From Saccopteryx bilineata (taxonomy: Eukaryota > Chordata > Mammalia > Chiroptera > Emballonuridae), in assembly GCF_036850765.1 (NCBI RefSeq), contig NC_089493.1, positions 218,920,744-218,984,743 on the forward strand: a DNA stretch of 64,000 nucleotides. Direction: 5' to 3'. A model generated the notes under the pieces. It was not told the origin of the DNA. It ran no database searches and saw only the letters and a list, made by a program, of their open reading frames with translations. This document shows, one piece after another, positions 46,922-59,448 of this stretch. Position 1 is the stretch's first letter, and every line of letters begins with the position of its first letter. Position numbers and translations under genes: made by a program.

Positions 46922-48586
46922 AGTGACTCCTAGCTTTTTAAAATAACTCCCCTTTTTATCTTTTTTTCTCTCTTTTGAAATCTATTCTACTTTTCAATAA
47001 GAAGTCTTCCTTAAAGCTTTCTTTACTATTTGGTTCACACCTCCTTTAAATACTTAATCTGTTACATCACATAATACTTCATTAAAGAAGTCTTGTATTG
47101 TTTTCCCACAGATGATAAACTCCTTGACAACAAATGTTGTTAAATTCAATGTCAGTCAGAGCTCCAGAAGGAAGTGTCAACCACTCATACTGGGAAATTT
47201 AAGAGTTTTTAATGAAGGGGCTCTTTGAAAAGGTGTGAGGGTTTATGCTTCATACCAGGGTTCCTAACAAAGGGATTCTGTAGTACATGCTAGGTCCCAG
47301 TAGAGGGAGAAGTTCCCAAAACCCAGTCAGAGAGGGTTTTCTGTTAGTAGCTGTGACTGACAGAGAGACACAGCCACTTGGAGAGAGGACAGAGTAATAA
47401 TGTCCCTAATCTTACTCTTCTCCCTTCCTCTGTGATGTACTCCCCCCCCTGCCCCCAGTATTAGTTAGCTCCTACATGGATAGATCAACTGGACAATTCT
47501 ATCAACGTGGTCTAACATTGAAATGTCTGCTGTCCCCACAAGCCTCAACTGGACTGTCAGGAGTAGTGCTCATGCTGGTGCTTTCCTTTGCCAGCCCCTT
47601 TCCATCTGGGAAGGGATTTTTATAATACTTTTCATAGCACAAAGCAGAATATAGGACTTCAAACGGATAATCCATAATTATGTCTTGACAGGTTGTTGAT
47701 CTGATGTCAATTTTTTACTTTTAATTATATGATTTAAAAACATTTCTTTTGTTAACCCATTTTCTGCAAAAACAAAAAGAAATTTACATAGTTATTATTT
47801 TATTACTAAAGGTAAAAGAATAACTTTAATTTTAGAATTATTTGTTTCCTCTCACTGTTCATTGGTCTATTTGAAAAAAATTAACATCCTCAGTGTTAGC
47901 ATGCACTATTGAGTTTACAAATTACTTGTGTGTGTGTGTATATATTAAATCTCTTTGTATCTTCAGGTCTTTCAATTCACTATAAACAGTGCTCTTTAGT
48001 ATATTTCGTATCACTTTCAACTTCTTTTTTTCTACCGTTGTATAGTTCCTGTTGGTGATAAATACTTAATAATGTTTTACAAATTTCATTCCCTTCTTCA
48101 TTAGCTGCACAGATTTTTTTTTAGCCTCAAGAAAGGTATAAAAGCTTTTAGAAAGATGCATTTTTAAAATGTACATTTCTACTCTGATACATTGGAATTA
48201 GTGTATTTTATATTTATGTACATTTGCCCTGTAATTGCAATATTTAATTTCTTTATGGTTATAGAAATGTTTTGGTCTATAAGCCAACATTTTTCTATAC
48301 TGAATTTCAATATAAAGTGATTTCTGCTAACTACCTGCCTTTTTTTGCAGGAATTTTTGTCTTCTTTTTATATTCTTATATATGGTTTGATCTTGCCTTT
48401 ATTGCAACCAGATAAACATTTGTATTTTCAATATTTCTTGATGTTATTAGAAGAAATACTATCTAGTGCAGTTTCTACTATCATTTAATCCATGTCACTA
48501 CCACATCCAAATACTACTTTCCTATTTTATCATCATTCCTTCCTGCCTCCAAAACTGCTCATTTATATGGTTTGATTCTATTCTTT
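46922..48586. other. Mostly unique sequence, possible old repeat pieces
   Basis: 47140-47660 contains 'gtcagagctccagaaggaagtg' and 'cagagagacacagccacttgg'-type sequence that looks like an old interspersed repeat I cannot name. A short segment at about 48097-48160 is weakly similar in the same orientation to 49157-49220 ('cttcattagct...aagaaaggtat'). Confidence 0.35.
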
Positions 48587-48949
48587 TTTTTTTTTCTGAA
48601 GCTGGAAACGGTGAGGCAGTCAGACAGACTCCCGCATGTGCCCGACCGAGATCCACCCGGCACGCCCACCAGGGGGCGATGCTCTGCCCCTCCGGGGCGG
48701 TCGCTCTGTCGGGACCAGAGCCACTCCAGTGCCAGGGGCAGAGGCCAAGGAGCCATCCCCAGCGCCCGGGTCATCTTTTGCTCCAATGGAGCCTTGGCTG
48801 CGGGAGGGGAAGAGAGAGACAGAGAGGAAGGAGAGGGGGAGAGGTGGAGAAGCAGATGGGTGCCTCTCCTATGTGCCCTGGCCGGAAAGCGAACCCGGGA
48901 CTCCTGCAGGCCAGGCCAACGCTCTACCACTGAGCCAACCGGCCAGGGC
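48587..48949 (-). mobile_element. tRNA-derived bat SINE, long type, young copy
   Basis: Minus strand: GCCCTGGCCGGTTGGCTCAG head, GGTTCGCTTTCC in the B-box region, 'gagaggcacccatctgc', 'cagccaaggctcc', 'ccctggtgggc', and a poly(A) tail. TGATTCTATTCTTT at 48573 and 48950 is a perfect duplication. The 155-codon plus frame across it is artefactual. Confidence 0.95.
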
Positions 48950-49239
48950 TGATTCTATTCTTTAAGTTTTAATCACGTGGTTTCCTACCAGTTTTTGTTG
49001 TATTATATCTGAATAGCATTGAGCGCTAAATTTCTTCTCACCCTCAATATTTTCCATTTATTTATTTATTTATATGAATTATACCCATCTGTGTTCACTC
49101 CTTATTTAAGAAAATTCTCCCTTCTGATATAAATTTTCACATTCAACCAATAATGTCTTCATTAGCTCTACCAATTTTTCTTGGCCTCCAGAAGGTATGG
49201 AAGGTTTTTGAGTGATTAATTTTTAATGTATTCTGTATA
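48950..49239. other. Unique sequence
   Basis: A short TTTA-repeat lies at about 49055-49075. Nothing else was recognised apart from the weak similarity to 48.10-48.16 kb. Confidence 0.4.
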
Positions 49240-49475
49240 TACTGCTCAAAAAAAGTAAGAGTTATTTCAAAATGAATATGAAGTGATAAAAAAAAGCAGT
49301 TGATATTTTTTTGTTAAACAAAAATATCAGAAAAGCAAATGACAAGTCAAAGAAAGTTGTTCGATTATGCAAGTGAGATGCAAACCAACTTTTATTTCAT
49401 TGGTGAAAATGCTCTATACAAAAGGCTGAAAGTACTACTGCACATTCTCTGATCCCCTAATGTTTGTGAGCAGTA
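49240..49475. mobile_element. mariner-type MITE, 236 bp
   Basis: The ends TACTGCTCAAAAAAA and TTTGTGAGCAGTA are inverted repeats of about 9-10 bp (TACTGCTCA core), flanked by TA on both sides (49238-49239, 49476-49477). The termini resemble mammalian and bat mariner elements that start TATACTGCTCAAAAAAA. The interior is noncoding. Confidence 0.75.
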
Positions 49476-49477
49476 TA

Positions 49478-51439
49478 TTTTTAATTCCTTTTAATTTTAT
49501 TTTGTGTCACTTTTTATTTAGATATGCTATAGTTAGTATCTATGAAAATCAATGCTGGCCACATTTTATGAAAAATTGTTACTCACAAAGAAAGATAAGA
49601 AAAACCATGAAGATTTATCTTCTTCTTCTCTTTGTATCATGTATATGAGGTTAGCCTGCTGCTTTATCCTAGTCTGAAGTAACAGATTTGATATAGGCTG
49701 ATGCTCGGTTCATTTAAAATAGATATTCTACTTAATAGCAAGGTTGAGAAACTCCTGCCAAGTCTAATAGGCATACATGCTTTCAGGTAAATAGAGCTCA
49801 TAACTTTACAACCCAGAACAGCAGGGTTTGAGTCAACTAAATTTTTTATTATAGTCATTTAGAAATTCATTTAAATATTGCTCATCAGCATCCATTGATC
49901 TCAACATTTTTCATACAGCCTGAGAGGTTGCCATATATTCAGCTCTAATGTATTAGAATCTATCAGATTGTTTATGCAAAATTTCCTGGTACAATGTGTT
50001 GATTTCATTTTATGGTTTGTGTTAGGCTGTAGCAGTACTGAAGTAAATTCCATTTCAACTTAGAGTGATGCATCTTGTGTAGTTCTAGTTACTTGGGCTG
50101 ATTGGTGTAATGAATTTCTCCCTTATTGATCTGCAAGTTAATCCTTTCAACATCAATAAGTTTATATGCATAGTAATACAAATATGCATTTCTGTTGTTT
50201 CTGGCTCAGTAATTCTTTCAGAAAGAAGTGGTTTTGCTGTTTAATGAATGAAAATTATTGCTCAGAACTAAGAATATGTCTGTCTGCACTGAGTGAATGA
50301 AGAATATTAAGATTTAGCTTAATCTGGCATATTTATATTCTATGATTCAGATATAAATTTGGGGACATAGTGTGTCTTATGTTACCTATAAATGTCATAT
50401 TTGTTATGACTTTTCACAGTACAGATAATGAAAAATTTGCTGATCTCTTTGAATATTTAGCATGTGTATAATTAATATACTGTTGTTGACCACCTGGAAA
50501 GAATAGAAACTTTGCCCTCTTAAGCCCTATGGCCTGTCATAAATGTCATGTTTCAAAGCTGCATCTACCAAAGAGGACATAAAAATACCTCTTGGACTTA
50601 TAGATTTCACTTATTTACATAATATTATTAAAATACAAAGTATATGATTATATTTTAGTCTTGGTGAAGAACAGAATTCTATAACAGCATGAGATTAAAT
50701 TTAATTGAAAGTTAACAAATTTATGCTATTAAAGACCCAGAGACATTAGCTTTATTATGACATATTTTGCATTCTCTGCCCTTGTACATGCGTATTGAAG
50801 GTTGTAAAACAAGCAAGTTTCATACTCACCCTGAAACCACTGGCCCCTTTATTGAGTTACAGAGACACATGAGAAACACCTTCAATGTTATAAGATTTAT
50901 CATGTTGTATGTATTAAAAATGATCATTTTCATGTCTGTATATTCCAAGAAACTATAAAATTTTCAGAAGTGTTCTTAGAATTTGTATGCCTTTTTCTAC
51001 CTATTATTTTTGAACTTGGCATGGTGCCTCATACCTTATAAGAACTAAGAAAATCTTTCTTGAATGAAGGCTTGCTACAAGTGAGGAATGAGAAAAATTT
51101 CAGAGAAGAATATAAGACTCTGCACTGAATAGATGGTAAATATGCAAAAAAAGGGCAGATTATTCAAGAATAGTTTGTATCCACCATTAGCCCAGTGTTG
51201 CTTAAACACAGGGATTTTATAATAATTTGTTTCTGCATTCCTATTGTCTCCCACACTGGTACAAAGTAGGTATTGAAAGGCTGTTAGGTGAAATGGGAGG
51301 AAGTATATTATAGATCAGAGCATGAGCTGTACAGAGTTATGAAATTGCATGGCCTAATTAGGCAATGAAGGGTTACTATGCCACCCTAGTTACAGTATGA
51401 GACAGTTGTGGCTTAAAGAATAGATCACAGATATGAAAT
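49478..51439. other. Unique AT-rich sequence
   Basis: No exon, RNA gene or recognised repeat. Short frames (49460-49648 +, 50767-50958 +) have no domain features. Confidence 0.5.
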
Positions 51440-51575
51440 GCAGGTTATAGCCATGACAACAGGCCATGGCTGTATAAGCTCAGGGGAGCACCTTTATCTG
51501 AGTCTCAGATGATAATCAGTAAAATGAGAAATAACATGTCTATTACCAAGTTTGTTATGAGAATTAAATGAGGTA
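51440..51575 (+). mobile_element. MIR SINE fragment (ancient, sense)
   Basis: 'tatctgagtctcagatgataatcagtaaaatgagaa' followed by 'ttgttatgagaattaaatgaggtagtat' is the MIR 3' order ('gcctcagtttcctcatctgtaaaatgggg' to 'gaggattaaatgag'). Confidence 0.75.
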
Positions 51576-51579
51576 GTAT

Positions 51580-51715
51580 ATATGGTATTGCCTGAATGTT
51601 TGTGTCCTCCCCCAGATTATTATGTTGAAATCCTAACCCCAAATATATCAATAATAACACATACTAGGATTTGGTGCCTTTGGGTCAAAATGCCTAATTA
51701 CGTGACTTGTAAGAT
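51580..51715. mobile_element. Old repeat fragment, MaLR/MST-like
   Basis: 'gaatgtttgtgtcctcccccagattattatgttgaaatcctaacccc' followed by 'ggtgcctttgggtca' resembles the well-known 'tgaatgtttgtgtccccccaaaattcatatgttgaaa' repeat. I am not sure of the class. Confidence 0.4.
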
Positions 51716-51719
51716 TTTT

Positions 51720-51797
51720 ATTTACTTATTTTTTTTAGTATCTCTTTAAAAATGAAACTTCTTGAGGTGACATTGGTTAATAAAGTTTTATAGGTTC
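51720..51797 (-). mobile_element. L1 3' end fragment, antisense
   Basis: A T-rich run, then 'cttgaggtgacattggttaataaag...ataggtt', the reverse complement of the L1 3' terminus. It is cut by the SINE at 51798. Confidence 0.7.
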
Positions 51798-52180
51798 CAC
51801 TTGACCAGGTGGTGGTACAGTGGATGGAACATTGGCCTGGGATGCTGAGGAACCAGGTTTAAAACCCAGAGGTCACCAGCTTGAGCACAGGTTCACTGGC
51901 TTGGGCACGGGCTCACCAGGTTGAGTGTGGGGTTATTGGCTTGAGTGTGAGATCATAGACATGACCTCATGGTCATTTCTGGCTTGAAGCCCAAGATTGC
52001 TGGCTTGAGCAAGGGGTCACTGGCCTGGCTGTAGCCCCCCGGTTAAGGCACATGTGAGAAGCAATCAATGAATAACTAAGGTGCCGCAACTATGAGTTCA
52101 TGCTTCTCATCACTCTCCCTTCCTGTCTGACTGTCCTTGTCTGTCAGTCTGTCTGTCTGTCTCTCTCATTTAAAACAAGC
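51798..52180 (+). mobile_element. tRNA-derived bat SINE, Rhin-1-like long type, diverged
   Basis: CCACTTGACCAGGTGGTGGT head, 'gtggatggaacattgg', 'ggtttaaaaccc' at the B-box, three reiterated 'ggcttgag(t/c)gtg' body units, 'gagaagcaatcaatgaataac', and CTGTCTGTCT tail. The extra internal units make it longer than other copies. Confidence 0.88.
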
Positions 52181-53106
52181 AAATAAAAATACAATATGGA
52201 ACTGGAAAAGGGATGTTGAATTTGGTGATATTTCATTCTAGGATAAAGAGTTAGATGGTATATTCAACTCTCCTGAGGGCCACTCAAACAATGCATTAGC
52301 ACCAACAAAAACAAAAATAGTCTTTATGTCTTCTAAGGAGTGAGCCCATAATGTTCTTCTATACATTGCTATAATAATTCTTCCTTAGACTCAATTTACC
52401 ATGAGACTGCATTTTTCATGGATATACTTAAGTAGACATTCAGAGTTCTGTCAGCCAATAGGAGCTTGGTAGTTTGGTCATGAGGCTTTAAAGGTCCCAC
52501 TGAAGATGTATGTATTTGAGAGAATAAAGGTTTTCTCTTCAACTTCTGGTACATACAGTAACTACTGGACTTCATTTGAGGAGTTTATGTAAATTTTATA
52601 GGGAGGGATTCAATATCTTCTCTAATGATAAGATCTTTGTGATGATGTCATTTAATAGTGCTGAAAGTTGCACTGCAAAGTGGCTGTGCTGGGTGTTTCC
52701 CACATGTTCTTTTGCTGCATATTTACTTTCTACCTGTCTCCACTCTTCTCTGTGCCATGGCCTTACCTGAGCCCCCTTGACTTCTTGTTTTCAGTTGGCA
52801 GGCAGAGTAGAATATTGAAATGTGAAGGAAAAAATAGTTGGGGTATTTACTCCATTGTTTCTTCCCTGCCAGGCTGAGAGTTGGCAGTAGCTGGGTTCTT
52901 TTATTAAGGCTACAGTTCTGTGGGCAAACTTCCCACCAGGGTCTGGCAATACCCCTCTCTCCCCTCTACCAGAGTTCTTGGTAACACCTCTCTATCTTCA
53001 TTCAGATCCAGGTGTGGTAATAGGTTCCTGCTTCTGTGAGTACTTTCTTAATCCTCTGTTATTAGTTTCTATAACTGTCCAAATCTTGGTAAATTGTCCT
53101 TTCATT
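52181..53106. other. Unique sequence, moderately GC
   Basis: Two overlapping plus-strand frames (52576-52770 and 52668-52877) have no domain I recognise. 52860-53000 is pyrimidine-rich. I find no splice-bounded exon that I would defend. Confidence 0.4.
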
Positions 53107-53123
53107 AAATTTTATTCTTTTTT

Positions 53124-53512
53124 TTTTTTGTACTTTTCTGAAGCTGGAAATGGGGAGAGACAGTCAGACAGACTCCCACATGCGCCCGACAGGGATCCAC
53201 CCCACAGGTCCACCAGGGGCGATGCTCTGCTCACCAGGGGGCGATGCTCTGCCCCTCCGGGGTGCTGCTCTGTTGCGACCAGAGCCACTCTAGCGCCTGG
53301 TGCAGAGGCCAAGGAGCCATCCCCAGCGCCGGGGCCATCCTTACTCCAGTGGAGCCTTGGCTGCGGGAGGGGAAGAGAGAGACAGAGAGGAAGGAGAGGG
53401 GGAGGGGTGGAGAAGCAGATGGGCGCCTCTCCTGTGTGCCCTGGCCAGGAATCGAACCCAGGACTTCTGCACGCCAGGCCAACGCTCTACCACTGAGCCA
53501 ACCGGCCAGGGC
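53124..53512 (-). mobile_element. tRNA-derived bat SINE, long type, young copy
   Basis: Minus strand: GCCCTGGCCGGTTGGCTCAG head, GGTTCGATTCC exact B-box, 'gagaggcgcccatctgc', 'cagccaaggctcc', two 'ccctggtggac/gc' units, 'cagcttcagaaaagtac' and poly(A). TAAATTTTATTCTTTTT at 53107 and 53513 is a perfect duplication. The 172-codon plus frame spanning it is not a gene. Confidence 0.96.
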
Positions 53513-53529
53513 TAAATTTTATTCTTTTT

Positions 53530-55624
53530 GAGTTAGTCCACTATTTCCTGAGTCCAAGTAAGGAATTGGGACTAATAATTCTAATAATTAATATTAATTT
53601 TAATAAAATATGACTTGAATAGCATTGTTTATTTAAAGACTTATACTCAGTCTAGAAAATCCATTATAAGATTTGAGAGGCAGGCTTAGCCCTTAACTGA
53701 AGTTTTTTATTATACTTGTATAAATACAATATTAAGTTGTATGTATTTGTTCTTTATACCTGATTATTACATATTAATAAAATCTAAAACTTGCTAACAT
53801 TTAAGTCCTATTTACTCTTTACTTTGTGGAGCATGTTTTCAAATGTTAAAAAAAATTAATTAGAAGTATTTATTCTGGAAATACAAATTAATTACACATT
53901 AAAATGAGCAACTAGATGCCAGGTTTGTCTTGAACAAATATTTGTTTCAGGTAAAAAATAGATCTTTGTAGAGGGATTAAGAAGATTTCACTCTGTGATC
54001 AGCCAGTTTCACAGTTGGAAGTTTTGCTTCCTGTTCTGGACTTTTTAGTAAACTTGCTTAAATAAAACTTTCCTTTTGGCTATTAGGTTTATGCTTGAAA
54101 TATTGCTGTTTCTGTATATGTTTGCTTTATGTTTGATCTAGGAACACAGAGATGTGTCATTAGAATATTATAAGTACATAAATTACTGAGTAAAAGATTG
54201 AATGAGGGTGCTCATAGATATTTATATTTGTTAACAAAAGCTACGCAACATGAATTTATATTGTATTCAAGATAAAGACATCATTAGGCATGATTAAAAT
54301 TTATGTGAAAATGAGATATATCGAAGAAATAAATTGTTGGTTTGAACAAAGCATGATCTTTTTCTTTGAGGAAACACATTCCAATGCTATTGTTTGTTAT
54401 TCTCATTTCAATAGGATGTGTTCCTGAATGACAGATGGTTATTTGATAAGGAAATTCTGGTCTTAAACAGAATAATCTAGCACCACTTTTTGAAGACAAT
54501 AGTATTTAATGTTCTATTTTTAAAATATATATCATATTATTAAAAACATATTAGCTTCCCCATCCTGTGTTGTGCTGGTCCATGCTGAAAACAAAAGGAT
54601 AAATACAGTGCATACCAGGGTTCCTCTGGTAATTCCATGAACATGACACATGTCATCCTATGATAAATTGGCTCTGTGTCTGTTCAATTTCAAACCTAAA
54701 GCTCTGGAGGCAGAAGTGTTAGGAAGCAGGCATAATTTTGGCGTACAGAGGCCTCAGATGCACAAAATTAGTGTGTATGGAACAGATAACAGAGAAAGAG
54801 ATCCACCGTGAGAAGTTTGCACAGGTTTCTGGACTTCCTGGGGTTTAGGTAGAATTGGCAGATGTTAGGCAGGAAAAAAACATCTGTAAGCATGATAATG
54901 AGCATTACCAGAATCTGAAGTGACAACTGTATCCAGCACAAATGTTGTCCTGTTGCCCTATTTGCATACCAATTAAATTTTAAAATAAAGGAACAAATAT
55001 TGGGTTACTGCATTTGTTTGACAAATAATCTGTAGGGTTTACTCAATACAACTGGGTCAGGCATGTTGGCTGTTTGACAGATGTTGTATCTAGGAAAAAT
55101 ATAAGCAAAAAATGTCTCCAGATTGTTACCACCTACAGTTTTATAAGTCAGACTGAAATGCATTAGAGATGGTTTGATACCCTGAGGCAGCTAAAGTGCA
55201 GGGCTTTTCTCTCTGCCCCACTCATGTATTCAATAGGTGATAGTTCATATTTAGTTTTCAATGTAAAAAGTTTCTAAAAATATAGATGCAAATTTTACAT
55301 TGCATTTTTTGAATTCTAGCTTTTTAGATTTGAATTGTATATTTTATTTTAATAATTTGAATTTGATTTTAAAGGGATTTTAATCTTCATAGTCATCAGA
55401 ATCTGAGGGCATGATTACATGATATTATCAAGACTCTTCTTTAGAGGCTTGAAAAGTTGTAAAACAAATATACATATTTCCAAATTTTAAGTATTTTCAG
55501 GTATATTCCACAATGTCTTGATTTTGACATACAAGGTACACATTATGTTTAAAAACATGTCTTTTGATGGGAGAAACTGGATGTGACATATTAAATAGAA
55601 CAATATGATTTTAATATGGAGTTC
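53530..55624. other. Unique AT-rich sequence
   Basis: No gene or clear repeat was recognised. 54.56-55.25 kb is somewhat GC-richer and non-repetitive by eye. Confidence 0.45.
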
Positions 55625-55860
55625 ATTTCAATAAACAATATTTTCTAGGTGCTAGGTACTCTGTTAAGTTCTAGTGATACAAATATGAATAAGACATAGC
55701 CCAGAATCTTAAAAACTTTATAGCCTTGCTTAGAAACAGACACAAACATAGATTATTTTAATTTAATCAATATGCACAAGAGGAAAAGTAGCACACCATA
55801 AATCTTACTTCTAGGAGTTTAGATGTGAAAATCCTTCTGGGAAGTTAGAAACCGATTTAT
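55625..55860 (+). mobile_element. Old mammal-wide repeat, L2-like class
   Basis: 'ttcaataaacaatattttctaggtgctaggtactctgttaagttctagtgatac' follows the 'aacaaatatttattgagcacctac ... gctggggatac' pattern. 'tcttaaaaactttatagccttgc' follows at the expected place. Confidence 0.55.
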
Positions 55861-56264
55861 CTTTGTTTTACACAATGAACATTTTTTTCTGAAATGAGTG
55901 CAAGTCACACTTTCACACTTGTAAAATGAATTATATTTCCCTTGATTAATGCTTCAGAATCATATTTTATTGCTATGTGCATGTCCTTTTCATTAGTTTT
56001 ATTTTAAATAGGTATTGGATTTTTCTGTTTAAATTCTAGCTCTCTCCCAGTTTTCTTATCAAGTAGTTAATAATTTTAAACCCTTAAATGCACTGGAAGT
56101 ACTTGCTATTTGAAGAACTTCATTATTTAAACTGAAAATTCCTTTGTTTGAGAAAACGTTACTTTTTAAAAATCTGTTTTGTAAAAACAACTATTCAAAA
56201 ATATTTTCTTTAGGGCACTCAAATGGAAAAAGTAAACTTTAGTGAAGATTTTCTCATCATCATA

Positions 56265-56830
56265 CATTCATTAATTCAATCAACATTTATTGAGATACAA
56301 TCAAGTATTATGATCATTGAGCTTTATGAGGCTTTTTCTGCTCTCAAAATAATTAACACTCCTGTGGAAGATGTGGATCAATGGGCAGAGCATTAGAATA
56401 GCAGTATACTCTAGGTGCTTCGCCAGCTAAGAGAACCTAAGAACAGAAGAGGGACAGAGATGGGAGGAGAGCACAGCAAGACAGCTTCCTAGAGAGGGTG
56501 ACCCCTATCTGCATCTTGAGGAGTGTGGAGATGAAGGTGGGTAAAGCCTGATATCATACTGCAGGTGAGGAATGACTTCTGTAAGTCTGACACATTGGGA
56601 GCATGACATAGAAAGGGGAACTAGAAGAGTCTTGTTGATTTGCAGTCAAATTAATGGGCATATATGAAGGTATAGCATAAGATAAGGCTAGAATGGTAAG
56701 ACATTAAAGGGCCTCATATGCTACATTAAATAAAAAAATCTTTTTATCCTATAGCGATACATGGGCCACTTCAATATTTAAACAGTAAAATGATATTGAC
56801 TTATTTATGTTTTAAGAGGAGTATTCTGAC
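56265..56830 (+). mobile_element. Old mammal-wide repeat, L2-like class, longer copy
   Basis: It starts 'attaattcaatcaacatttattgagatac' and runs through 'gagagggtgacccctatctgcatcttgagg', 'aaagggcctcatatgctac' and 'atattgacttatttatgttttaagaggagtattctgac'. This is the long form of the ancient repeat sampled at 7.07 and 55.63 kb. Confidence 0.55.
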
Positions 56831-56949
56831 AGCAGTTAATGGTCTAAAATTGCTGGAATAAATAATCTAAGAAATGTAAAAATGAACGTTATTTGGAAAA
56901 ATATGGAATGTCTCTGTGCTTTCCAAACAAAGTTTTATGAAGGAGCATA

Positions 56950-59000
56950 GTTAAGTTTCAACCATATTATTTTTACTGGGTAAATTAAAAGTTCGTTGAA
57001 ACTTTATGTTAACATAGTTTCTTGTTTTCAGTTGCTCTCCTCTCATCCAAAAAGCTTCCTTAGGGCTGAGAATCACACTGGGAATTTCAGCTTAGGTTGG
57101 GCATAGGCTGCCTAACTATCCTGGCCCCTGGCCCATGACCCTGACTACTGTCTGCTCTCCATGGAAAGGCTCTGGAGGACAGACACTTCTGCTTTATTTT
57201 GCCATTGACATTGCTATTGAGGAGCACCATGGACAGAGTCCCAAGTTCTTTCAACAAAGCAAAGACTTACATGAGATGTGACAGGTCTATAGAGCTATTT
57301 ATCAACAGGGGAGAGGCAAGGGGGTTGACACTTCCAGGAATATGACAGAAAAAAGAGGAAGAATAAGAAGCTGCTATCACACCTGCCACAGAGAGCTATA
57401 AAAAATATGTGATATGGCAGGGCAGAAAACTAGAGACAGAGTTGATTTCTTGGGGAACAAATGGTGTATTTAGGGTACAAGAAAGTATGTTAGAAAGTAT
57501 GTTTTTGAGGTCATATTACTCTTGTAATGAACAATAAGGGTCATTGTAAATAACATGATTATCACAGTGCAATAGATCTTCAGCATATTGCTTTTAATTC
57601 TCCAGTCTGGAAACAGAGAAGGCCTTTAATGTAGATCATCTCACAAAGACCAAACTACTCTAGAAGTTTCTGGACATTTTCTGAATGCTGTGGAATAATA
57701 TTTTATTATAAATCTCTTCTGTGTAGGATTAAAATGACAATGGATTTGCTTCTGGAAATCCATTGAGTCATAGGTCCTAGGTCAGAAACTTTGTTTCAAG
57801 TTCAGCCTATTTAAATAAAGTATTATTAAAGCTAAATTATATAATTGGTGCTGGGGTCATTGAGGTAGATGTCTCTCAGTTCTCACCTTCAATGACCAGA
57901 ACCATTAATATTTAATTGACATTTTATATAATGAGTTGTCTTACAGCAATTAATGGTATCATGGGTTTGATTTGGGTGTGAAAAAGCTGATAGGTCATTA
58001 TCACAGTTAAAATTGTTCATTGATGTTTTCTGGACAAAGTAGAGCATCCATGGGTGTGGAAGTTGAGCTGAGGGCTGTTTTAGAAGGGGTCAGGGGCTTG
58101 CAACTGCAAAGTGTATGTGTGCTGCTCCAAGGTGTTTGATCTGGCTAAGACCTAAACTGGGAGCCCAGGCATGTTTGAGTTCAAGTTAGAGACATAGGCT
58201 GACCCCTGGGCTTTAGAAAGTTGTCTGCAGGCTAAGGAATTCTTTAAGAATTTAAGTGTGAGAATCACTGTTGGATGGTGATCAAGGGAGTAATTTGACT
58301 AGTTGTACATTTTATAAAGATCTCTCTGATGGCTTGATCAAAGATGGATTTTGGGCCAGCAAGATTTGCCTGAGAGATGGCTTTTGGGTAGTGTCTGGGG
58401 AGAGGAGAACCAGTTTTAGTGTGAAGGTAATTAATTCCATTTGAGACATAGTAAATGAAAGAAGAATACACTTTTTACTTTTGTTTTTGAGCAAAAGTAT
58501 CCATCAGTCTTTGAGGTAGAATAGAGTTCGAAGAGACAGAGGTTCTATAAACAACTGTCAAGGATAGAGAGAAGTAGCACAGAGCTCAGGAAAGGGGCGG
58601 GTCAGTACACGGCAAAGAGCTGAGTCACATTCAGAGCTTTCTTTCTATTAAGTTCTTGTATCTATGTGGATGTCATTTTTGTGGCAAAATTTTTGAACTA
58701 GGATAGGCCATGATGTCTTAAATGGCTTTTAGTAAATCTTATGTGAATAGAAATATCTAAAAAGCTCCTAAGTTTTTATGAGCAGTATTAATGTTTTTTT
58801 CTCTTTTGTCCAAGGTTTAATCAGTAGTAACTAAAATGTCTGTTTCTACTGTTAACTCACTGTACATTCAAATTCTTTAGAAAAACAATAAAAAAATTTA
58901 CGGGTCTAGCTTCACTTCTTATTTCTTCTCATGGCAGCCTTCTGATCAGCCTCTCGTATAATTTCTTTATATATGAATCTTTGCTAATTGAAACATTGGG
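56950..59000. other. Mostly unique sequence
   Basis: 58255-58360 ('tttataaagatctctctgatggcttgat') may be a further old-repeat fragment. No gene was recognised. Confidence 0.4.
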
Positions 59001-59001
59001 C

Positions 59002-59448
59002 ATCTGGTGGGTGGGCCCTCAGCAAGAAGCGCAGAAGATCATGCGATACCTACAAGTCCTGTACTGTCTAGGTCCTTCCAGACTGACCGGGTTGCTAATG
59101 TTACCCCTGTGCTTTCCAGCTTCATTTCATTTTCTAGTTTATCACAACATTCTTTATCTGAATTCTATTTGTGCCAGTAAGAGACCTTCAAATGAAATAT
59201 GTGTTAGGTTCATTTGATTTTGCTGGATGTTTCAGGTTTAATTCCTAGACTTTTGTCTAAACTACCTTAAAAATGTCCTCCTGCCCTGTCATTCCTGCTA
59301 GTAGCTGTTCTTCTAACAAGTTTACAGGTTCTGAAAACAATGCAAAATCTACTGATTGCAGTCAAAGTTTCAACTATAGTCACAAAAATTTATATTTCTG
59401 TATATTTTTAAGTTTTATTTACCAAGAGTTATCAAATTAACTCTTTTT
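59002..59448 (+). repeat. Direct duplication, copy 1 (about 447 bp)
   Basis: It begins ATCTGGTGGGTGGGCCCTCA and ends AAATTAACTCTTTTT, and is colinear with 61012-61457 in the same orientation. I see scattered substitutions and a few 1-2 bp indels, so identity is roughly in the low to mid nineties percent by eye. It resembles no repeat family I know. Confidence 0.9.

Noticed and set aside
48466..48933. A 155-codon open frame on the plus strand
   Set aside because: It runs into the SINE at 48587-48949, and the SINE-encoded portion matches frames from other copies.
48097..49220. A second direct duplication (48.10-48.16 against 49.16-49.22 kb)
   Set aside because: Similarity is short and weak. 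It more likely reflects two pieces of the same unnamed old repeat.
52978..53496. A 172-codon open frame on the plus strand
   Set aside because: Its second two-thirds is an antisense SINE, and the first part has no known domain or splice context.
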